DNA of 55,350 nt from an uncultured bacterium (GTDB lineage: Bacteria; Cyanobacteriota; Vampirovibrionia; Gastranaerophilales; Gastranaerophilaceae), in NCBI GenBank assembly GCA_902792085.1, contig CADAYE010000014.1:1-55350 (forward strand), in the 5' to 3' direction. Every line of letters begins with the position of its first letter. Within the stretch, counting starts at the first letter, position 1. Positions 49,283 to 55,350 of this stretch are shown here, piece after piece. The position numbers were made by a program, and so were the translations under genes. The notes beneath the pieces were generated by a model. It had not been told where the DNA came from. It ran no database searches and saw only the letters and a list, made by a program, of their open reading frames with translations.

Positions 49283-50854
49283 TTAAAGCTTTGAAATTTG
49301 CGGAAGTAGTTGATTAACTTTATCTACAATTCTTTGCTGTTCGTTTAATGGAGGCAGAGGTATTAGTAAATTCTTTGTTTTATCAACTCCAAGCTCTGTC
49401 TGTTTGGTAGTTTTTGCACCTTTTGAACGATTAATTTGAGCTTGACCTTCAATACCATTAATAAAAATCTCTATGTATTTGTTCAAACATTTATATGGTC
49501 TAATCAATAATACATGAGAGTCATAAGGCATATTTATAGCATCAGATGTTACTGCACTGCTTCTGCCAATAGTACCTTCTCCTGTTGAATTTATTAAAAT
49601 ATCTTTTTGCGTTGTTAAACATTCCTTAGAAATAGATTCAAACCATTGTTTATCAACAGTTTTACAAAATGAAGTATCAATATTACCCCATCTTACACAT
49701 TTTTGATTTAAAATTCTAAAATCGGTATTGTCTGCATATTTTGGACCTTTCCCTCTTAATATTTCTGTTATTGTTCCTAATCTAGTCCATTCCCAAGAAT
49801 CAGGGATGTCAAATGGGATTTCATCATCTATGCAGCGTTCTTCTTTGCCTATCTTCTCATAATGAGAATTATCCCTTCTAAATATGTAGGATTCATTCTT
49901 ATCTTTTTTGATTTTTTTATCTTTAATAAGTTGTTCTTTTTCTTTTCGGATTTGCTCTATAAGAACACTTGCAGGTTTATCTGTCGGATCTTGTGGAACC
50001 AGTTTTCCTTGCACAGCTTCTTGCAATATTGATTTTTTTAATAAATCAGGAAAATCTGTATTTAATTTTTCTATTTTTTCGTAGGCTTTATTGTAATCAT
50101 TGATATATGGCTCAAGTTCTTTTAATTTTTCTACTATACGCTGTTGCTCTGGCAGAGGAGGAACTGGCATTAATGTTGCAACAATTTTTTCTTTAGATAT
50201 GTTTGGCTGCGCTCCACCTTCTCCCTGTTTAATAAAAGCTTTCTTTTGTGCCATCAAAAAATAAAACAAAAATTCATTATAAATACCATTATAAGGAAGG
50301 CAAGCACAGCAAGCTTGGTTTGTAGTTGCGGGAAAAGTTAGAATTCCTAACTTACCAATGGTTGCACCATACATTGCAATAAGTACAGATTTAGCAGGAT
50401 TTAATCGAACGGAGGTTTCTTTTAATGCCAACCTAGTTATACATTCAGGTATTTCATATATATATCCGTCTGTTAAATCACCTGTTTTTAACCAAGGAAT
50501 ATCCCCATTATAATATGCAGAATTGGTACGACTTGGTGTAGCTCCAGAACCCCAATCTCCAATATTCCCCAATCTCACCCATTCCCAACTATCAGGTATA
50601 TCAAATGGGACTTCGTCTGCTATGCATACAGGTTCATTTTTGCCCACCTTCTCATAAGGCAAATTATCAGAACCTCTAAAAATGTATGACGGATTTTTAT
50701 CCGGTTTAATTTTCTTATCTTTTATTAGTCTTTCTTTTTCAGCTCTAATTCTCTCAATTAAAGCACTTGCAGGTTCATCATTTGGATCTTGAGGAACAAG
50801 TTTCCCCTGAACAGCTAATTGTAATATTGAATTTTTTAATTGTTGCGCGTTCAT
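49283..50854 (-). CDS. hsdS: Type I restriction specificity subunit HsdS (active)
   Basis: HsdS reads the two-part target for both HsdM and HsdR. The 523-residue protein has a conserved helix at the start (MNAQQLKNSILQLAVQGKLV), TRD1 (about 75-235), a central spacer (LKELEPYINDYNKAYEKIEK and QEAVQGKLVPQDP) and TRD2 (about 350-515), ending PLNEQQRIVDKV. The start overlaps the hsdM stop by one base (TAATG). It shares two long repeats with the silent copy at 47.0-48.4 kb, so its two TRDs can be replaced. Confidence 0.94.
   Translation of the reverse strand: MNAQQLKNSILQLAVQGKLVPQDPNDEPASALIERIRAEKERLIKDKKIKPDKNPSYIFRGSDNLPYEKVGKNEPVCIADEVPFDIPDSWEWVRLGNIGDWGSGATPSRTNSAYYNGDIPWLKTGDLTDGYIYEIPECITRLALKETSVRLNPAKSVLIAMYGATIGKLGILTFPATTNQACCACLPYNGIYNEFLFYFLMAQKKAFIKQGEGGAQPNISKEKIVATLMPVPPLPEQQRIVEKLKELEPYINDYNKAYEKIEKLNTDFPDLLKKSILQEAVQGKLVPQDPTDKPASVLIEQIRKEKEQLIKDKKIKKDKNESYIFRRDNSHYEKIGKEERCIDDEIPFDIPDSWEWTRLGTITEILRGKGPKYADNTDFRILNQKCVRWGNIDTSFCKTVDKQWFESISKECLTTQKDILINSTGEGTIGRSSAVTSDAINMPYDSHVLLIRPYKCLNKYIEIFINGIEGQAQINRSKGAKTTKQTELGVDKTKNLLIPLPPLNEQQRIVDKVNQLLPQISKL
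49777..50153 (-). repeat. Inverted repeat IR-B, active copy
   Basis: Partner of 47558-47935; encodes the central spacer of HsdS and the start of TRD2. Confidence 0.85.
50568..50677 (-). repeat. Inverted repeat IR-A, active copy
   Basis: Partner of 47016-47126; encodes the region just before TRD1. Exchange here moves the whole TRD1-TRD2 block. Confidence 0.85.
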
Positions 50855-52338
50855 TAGTCTTGTGTCTCCAATTCAATACCCAAAATATCTGTAATTTGTC
50901 CTAATACACGGTCTATATCCGCATTTAAACTTGAACGTTTTTCTTGATATTGTTGTATAAGTTCTTTAGGGGCAAGAATTTCTTCTTCTTCATGGGGGAA
51001 TCCACACAAATCTATGTTGTAGTTTCTATCGATAATATCCTGCAAAGTATATTTCTTTGATTTATCAAATTCATCAATGGTTATTTCTTCTCTGTTATTC
51101 CACCAATCGAATACCGGTTGGAAGTGCTCAAGTTGCATTGGCTTTGTTTTTGAGAAGTTTTTATAACCTTCCGGCATATCCAATCTATAGAACCAGGTTT
51201 CTTCTGTCGGCTTAGTTTTATCAAAGAATAAAATATTTGTTGTAATTGATGTATAAGGCGCAAATACACTATGCGGAAGCCTTATAACTGTATGCAAATT
51301 AAACTCTGATAATAATTTCTTCTTTATTGCAACTTTTGCGTTGTCTGTACCGAATAAAAATCCATCGGGTAAAATAACTGCAGCACGACCTTTTTCTTTT
51401 AATCTGTACATAATTACAGACATAAATAAATCAGCAGTTTCGCTGCTTGCCAAATCATCAGGAAAATGATTTTTTACATCTTTCTTTTCGCTACCACCAT
51501 AAGGAGGGTTCATAAGTATAACATCAAATTGATCATCTTCTGTATAATCAAGAACGTCTCTTAATAGCGAATTATCGTGATATATTCTAGGTTCATCTAT
51601 TTCATTAAGAAGCATATTTGTAATGCAAAGCATATAAGGAAACTGCTTCTTCTCAATACCATATATAGAATTATCAAAAGCACCTTGGTCATCAGTAGTT
51701 TTTACTTTTTCTTTAAGTTGTTTTAGCCAACTTGTTAAAAAACCTCCTGTACCACAGGCGAAATCTGCCATTTGTTCACCAACCTGTGGATCAATAATTT
51801 TTGCCATAAAGTCGGTTACAGCACGAGGAGTATAGAATTCACCTGAAGAACCTGCGCTTTGTAATTCTCTTAAAATTGATTCATAAATTTCACCAAAAGC
51901 ATGGCTTTCTTCATAATCACCAAGATCTAGTTCATCAATTTCGTTCAGAACTTGTCTTAATTGAACGCCATCCTTCATATAGTTATTTGCATCTTCAAAT
52001 GTTGTTTTAACTATTGCTTTACTCATTGGTGTTTGAGGTGTAATTTCAAGATTTTTTAAAGTGGGGAATAATGTATTGTTTACGAAATTGAGTAATTTTT
52101 CACTTGTCATTGCACTGCCGGATTTGTCGTCTTTTGCCCAATTTCTCCAACGACATTCTTCCGGAATAATTGATTTATAGTCGCTATCACTAAATTCCCA
52201 GTCTTCTTCTTTTGAGTCATAGACTTTTAAGAATAGCATCCACGCCATTTGCTCAATTCTTTGCGCATCGCCGTTTATACCAGCATCATTGCGCATAATA
52301 TCTCTGATTCTTTTTACAAATCCTGATAAATTACTCAT
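50854..52338 (-). CDS. hsdM: Type I modification methylase HsdM
   Basis: An N6-adenine methylase of 494 residues. The helical N-domain (about 1-130) is followed by FYTPRAVTDFM near 168, the AdoMet motif DFACGTGGFL near 191-200, the catalytic NPPYGG near 275-280, and the C-terminal SFSKTKP and GFPHEEEEI region that binds HsdS. Length is normal. It lies 1 base after hsdR and overlaps hsdS by 1 base: one operon, translated together. Confidence 0.96.
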   Translation of the reverse strand: MSNLSGFVKRIRDIMRNDAGINGDAQRIEQMAWMLFLKVYDSKEEDWEFSDSDYKSIIPEECRWRNWAKDDKSGSAMTSEKLLNFVNNTLFPTLKNLEITPQTPMSKAIVKTTFEDANNYMKDGVQLRQVLNEIDELDLGDYEESHAFGEIYESILRELQSAGSSGEFYTPRAVTDFMAKIIDPQVGEQMADFACGTGGFLTSWLKQLKEKVKTTDDQGAFDNSIYGIEKKQFPYMLCITNMLLNEIDEPRIYHDNSLLRDVLDYTEDDQFDVILMNPPYGGSEKKDVKNHFPDDLASSETADLFMSVIMYRLKEKGRAAVILPDGFLFGTDNAKVAIKKKLLSEFNLHTVIRLPHSVFAPYTSITTNILFFDKTKPTEETWFYRLDMPEGYKNFSKTKPMQLEHFQPVFDWWNNREEITIDEFDKSKKYTLQDIIDRNYNIDLCGFPHEEEEILAPKELIQQYQEKRSSLNADIDRVLGQITDILGIELETQD

Positions 52339-52339
52339 T

Positions 52340-54673
52340 CTATCCTACCTTATAAATATTATTTTTTAATTCTTCTACGGCCTTAAAGTACTCGTCTTTT
52401 CCGCCAAATAATTGTGCAATTTTTGCAGGTTTCCCAAATTTGTTAATTGGATCTAATTTTAAAACATCCGCACTATTTAATTCAGATAAACCTGTATTCA
52501 TATATTTATCTAATAATGCTTCAAGAACTTCTCTTGCAGCACCACTATACTTGCTGAAGAAGTCTCTCTTTTTAACATTATTTGCACGTTCTCTGCGTGT
52601 TAGCGGTTTTGCTCCATATGCAATATGGCAAATGAAGTCAAAATCATCGACTTCAGTCATATTTTGTTCTTCTTTTAATGCTTCTAAATCAATGCCTTGT
52701 TCTTTCAGTAATTCAGTAATTTCGGATTTTTTATCTTCCTCGCTCCAGCGTTTAATAAATTGTTCTAATGACGATGAATAGCCAAGAATATTTGATTTAG
52801 TGTAATCAATAATATTTTCTTGTTTTAAGAGCTTGCCATCAGTATCATATACAGAAACTGTTTTATTCGTTATTCTTACAGAACAACCGTTTTTATCAAC
52901 AATTGGTTTATAATTATCAACTGGTGGTAATGGCGGTTCCGGACCTGGACCAGGGCCAGAACCTGGCCCTGGTCCTTTTTTCTTAGGATAATCTGGATCA
53001 ATTTCAATTGGACCATCCCAATCAGGATCAGCAAATAATCGTGTAACGTTACGAAAATCCATAACGGTAAAACTCATTTTCCCTTCTTTTTCTCTTAAAC
53101 GAGTTCCACGACCAATAATTTGTTTAAACTCGGTCATTGAGCCAATCATCTTATCAAGGACTATTAATTTAGTCATCTTACAATCTGCACCTGTTGATAA
53201 AAGCTCGGATGTAGTTGCAATAACAGGATATTCCGCTCTGACAGAAATGAAGTAATCCAATTTACTTTTTCCGTAGGTATCACTGCCCGTAATTCTAACA
53301 ACATAATCAGAATTTTCTTTTACTTTGTCGGCGTTTAAATTATTTAAAGCAATACGCATTCTTTCTGCATGATCTTCCGAAGCACAGAATACAATGGTTT
53401 TTGCCATTCTATTATTAGTTGCTTTTAAATAATTTGTTATTTCTTTTGCTACTTGGTCAATTCTATCTTGAATTATAATATTGTAATCATAATCACTATT
53501 ATTGTATATTCTATCTTCAATAACCTGACCATTAATATCGCATTGACCTTTACGTGGTCTCCAGCCATCTCCAATATCAGTCGTAACATTTATAACTTTA
53601 AATGGTGCTAAGAAACCATCATCAATGCCTTCTTTTAAACTATAAGTATAAACTGGGTCTCCAAAATAAGAAATATTTGAAGTATATTTTGTTTCTTTAG
53701 GAGTTGCTGTCATACCAATTTGTGTTGCAGAAGAAAAATATTCTAAAATTCTACGCCAACGACTTTCTTCTTTTGCAGAACCTCTGTGACACTCATCAAC
53801 TATAATCAAATCAAAGAAATCCGGCGAGAACAGTTCACTATAATGTTCTTTGTCATCATCACCAATTAATTGTTGATATAAAGAAAAGTATACTTCATAA
53901 GCTGTTATAGTTGTCTTATTATCTTTTGCGAAATTTACCTTATGAATAGTTTTTTCTAACGGAGCAAAATCCTGCTGAATGGATTGATCTACAAGAATAT
54001 TTCTATCAGCTAAATATAAAATTTTCTTTTTTAATCCACTTTTTATTAATCTATATACTATTTGGAAAGCCGTATATGTTTTACCTGTTCCGGTAGCCAT
54101 AACAAGTAATAAACGCTCTTGCCCTCTTGCAATAGCATCCAAAGTTCTATTTACTGCAATTCTTTGATAATAACGAGGCGGATACGTTTTACTGCTCGTA
54201 TAGTATGGCTGTTCTATAATTTGTTCTTCAGCGTCTGTAATATTTTTCTGAGATTTAAATCTGTTAATCAGTTCTTCTGGGCTTGGAAATTCATCCAAAG
54301 CAAATTCTCTTTCTTTTCCAGTAAGAAAATCATGCTCAATAAAACCATCGCCATTTGAACTGTAAGCAAATGGGGTATCTAATTTCTTTGCATATTCCAT
54401 TGCTTGCTGCAAACCATGTGAAACAGAATGTTTATTATCTTTTGCTTCAACAACGGCTATTGGGTTGTTGACATTTATATATAAAACATAATCCGCTTTT
54501 TTAGGTTTTTCTCTGGATGCCATATTACCGCGCAAGTTGATTTTACCGTCAGTAAACTGAACCTTGGTTTCCATTGTAATTTTATCTTTCCAACCATTTT
54601 TTTCTAATGCAGGAGTAATATAATTAAGTTTGATATCTTCTTCAGACATTTGATTTTTAGGTAATATAGCCAT
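52340..54673 (-). CDS. hsdR: Type I restriction/translocase subunit HsdR
   Basis: HsdR pumps DNA and cuts it far from the site. The 777-residue protein has an N-terminal PD-(D/E)XK domain (ADYVLYINVNNPIAVVEAKD near 61-80), helicase motifs MATGTGKTYTA near 190, DECHRG near 292 and GMTATPKET near 316, a second RecA-like domain with IGRGTRLREKEG near 488, and a C-terminal helical region. A GPGPGSGPGPGPEPP linker (about 565-580) separates motor and C-terminal domain; such Gly/Pro linkers occur in EcoEI-type subunits. AGGTGAC lies just before the ATG. Confidence 0.96.
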   Translation of the reverse strand: MAILPKNQMSEEDIKLNYITPALEKNGWKDKITMETKVQFTDGKINLRGNMASREKPKKADYVLYINVNNPIAVVEAKDNKHSVSHGLQQAMEYAKKLDTPFAYSSNGDGFIEHDFLTGKEREFALDEFPSPEELINRFKSQKNITDAEEQIIEQPYYTSSKTYPPRYYQRIAVNRTLDAIARGQERLLLVMATGTGKTYTAFQIVYRLIKSGLKKKILYLADRNILVDQSIQQDFAPLEKTIHKVNFAKDNKTTITAYEVYFSLYQQLIGDDDKEHYSELFSPDFFDLIIVDECHRGSAKEESRWRRILEYFSSATQIGMTATPKETKYTSNISYFGDPVYTYSLKEGIDDGFLAPFKVINVTTDIGDGWRPRKGQCDINGQVIEDRIYNNSDYDYNIIIQDRIDQVAKEITNYLKATNNRMAKTIVFCASEDHAERMRIALNNLNADKVKENSDYVVRITGSDTYGKSKLDYFISVRAEYPVIATTSELLSTGADCKMTKLIVLDKMIGSMTEFKQIIGRGTRLREKEGKMSFTVMDFRNVTRLFADPDWDGPIEIDPDYPKKKGPGPGSGPGPGPEPPLPPVDNYKPIVDKNGCSVRITNKTVSVYDTDGKLLKQENIIDYTKSNILGYSSSLEQFIKRWSEEDKKSEITELLKEQGIDLEALKEEQNMTEVDDFDFICHIAYGAKPLTRRERANNVKKRDFFSKYSGAAREVLEALLDKYMNTGLSELNSADVLKLDPINKFGKPAKIAQLFGGKDEYFKAVEELKNNIYKVG

Positions 54674-54793
54674 TTGTCACCTCACAACTTCTGATAATAA
54701 AAACTTATAGGAAGTTGCCTTAATTGTATCATGAAAATATTCCGTAGTTTGTTGTGTAACAATGCTGAGATAATTTCATTAAAACATATGCCT

Positions 54794-54810
54794 ATGTCAA
54801 ATATGGACAT
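54794..54810 (-). promoter_or_regulatory. Inverted-repeat operator upstream of hsdR
   Basis: ATGTC-aaatatg-GACAT is a perfect 5-bp inverted repeat with 7-base core. On the minus strand it reads ATGTCCATATTTGACAT, differing from the site at 36759-36775 only at the two ends and one core purine. It includes a TTGACA that could be a -35; the -10 is not clear. Confidence 0.6.
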
Positions 54811-54811
54811 G

Positions 54812-54888
54812 GCTCAAACAGTTTTTAAATGATATTCAAATATTGTTTAAATGGAGTTTTATTAGTGTTTAAATAGAGTTCATAATAT
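54812..54888 (+). repeat. 11-bp iteron array A3 (7 units)
   Basis: Units start every 11 bases at 54812, 54823, 54834, 54845, 54856, 54867 and 54878: GCTCAAAC, TTTTAAAT, ATTCAAAT, GTTTAAAT, GTTTTATT, GTTTAAAT, GTTCATAA. Same orientation and consensus as A1. It adjoins the hsdR operator and lies 139 bases or more upstream of hsdR. Confidence 0.75.
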
Positions 54889-54924
54889 TTTTCAAAAAAC
54901 ATAAACCTTATTAAAAAAGTATCT

Positions 54925-55201
54925 GTTAGTTTGAGAGTTAATTATCTTTGAGTTTAAGAATTTGTATCAGTTAGTTTTGAAGTATTTCCTCCAGAATGTA
55001 AAAAGTTTGAGAATTCTCTCAAACTTCCGGGGGTAGTTTTCTCAATCTCTCTGATAATTTACAGTAACTTTGAGAATAAACTATCAGACAGTTTGAGAAT
55101 TTGTATCAGGGAGTTTTGGAATATTTCCACCAAAACGTAAAAAGTTTGAGAATTCTCTCAAACTTCCGGTCCTACTTTTCTCAATCTCTCTGATAATCTA
55201 C
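54925..55201 (+). repeat. 139-bp tandem repeat, two copies, each with a hairpin
   Basis: Two copies, period 139 (GAATTCTCTC at 55011 and 55150). Each has a perfect 10-bp stem AAGTTTGAGA/TCTCAAACTT with an ATTC loop (55003-55026 and 55142-55165), and TTTGTATCAG and CTCAATCTCTCTGATAAT elements. Part of it is found at 27717-27741. The final 149 bases (55202-55350) show no gene; a hairpin AGGTT...AACCT lies near 55280. Confidence 0.8.
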
Positions 55202-55350
55202 AATAATCTACAATAAGAAAAATATTTTTTCAAATGTCCCATTAAAATCCACTATATACACAAACTCTTAAAACTGCCTAGGTTGGACCCGAACCTGTGA
55301 AGTCTTAAAACGCTTGCTATGTCACTATTCATCTTAACTCGTTTTTGCAA

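Noticed and set aside
54925-55201. CRISPR array
   Set aside because: Only two copies, a 139-bp period with no unique spacers of regular size, and no cas genes.
55270-55350. tRNA-like stretch on the minus strand (GGTTCGGGTCC near a CACAGG)
   Set aside because: The T-loop is not canonical, the T stem has mismatches and no proper anticodon or acceptor stem can be folded. At most a degenerate remnant.

Overview
The window is AT-rich, Gram-negative-type chromosomal DNA. By gene content it most resembles an anaerobic, fermentative, gut-type bacterium: a group-B-like [FeFe] hydrogenase, a Na+-pumping oxaloacetate decarboxylase with its own biotin ligase, PilT/ComEC DNA-uptake genes, split SecD/SecF and CstA. 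A Gastranaerophilales/Melainabacteria (Vampirovibrionia) host is my best guess. It is an inference from gene content; no rRNA or marker-tree evidence is available here.

Layout. (1) About 0.1-17.4 kb is core genome. A minus-strand run pilT-recO-dapA-secD-secF ends at a strong hairpin terminator. It is followed by comEC, a secreted lytic transglycosylase, the [FeFe] hydrogenase, a formyltransferase-like oddity, a birA-oadG-oadA-oadB operon in which the biotin ligase sits with its own substrate, and cstA. (2) About 17.4-27.7 kb is accessory and partly decaying. It holds an acetyltransferase with an internal deletion, a MarR gene with a consensus promoter and a perfect palindromic operator, a truncated ion permease between two inverted copies of one hairpin, an amidohydrolase, and a ybhGFSR-like efflux operon. 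In that operon the membrane-fusion gene is frameshifted and several unrelated palindromic repeats sit in frame inside the ATPase and permease genes. (3) About 27.7-30.2 kb holds a phage-like scrap, a hipBA toxin-antitoxin operon, and a structured RNA that looks like a cobalamin riboswitch with no B12 gene behind it. (4) About 30-44.5 kb looks like a Mu-like transposon: DDE transposase, AAA+ MuB-like ATPase and a third DNA-binding protein. It carries an AbiL/RloAB-like pair, a frameshifted macro-domain gene, four genes of unknown or poorly known function, McrBC with a likely internal start for a short McrB, and phage-like small genes. (5) About 44.5-54.7 kb is a second defence block: a nucleotide-cyclase-like protein, a TRD-HEPN-like fusion, and a complete type I restriction-modification locus (hsdR-hsdM-hsdS, tyrosine recombinase, inverted silent hsdS') built to switch specificity by inversion. 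(6) The window ends in a repeat-rich non-coding stretch.

The signals that standard annotation would miss are these. Three arrays of 11-bp iterons (consensus RTTYAAAW plus 3 bases) lie at 30.07, 44.18 and 54.81 kb, the first two facing each other across the Mu-like element. An inverted-repeat motif TGTCCRTATTTGACA occurs upstream of both the 36.8 kb defence gene and hsdR. A 139-bp tandem repeat at the right edge shares a 25-bp sequence (22 matches) with a site at 27.7 kb, suggesting island boundaries. Three promoters (hipB, cstA, marR) place the predicted transcription start on or next to the start codon, suggesting leaderless mRNAs.
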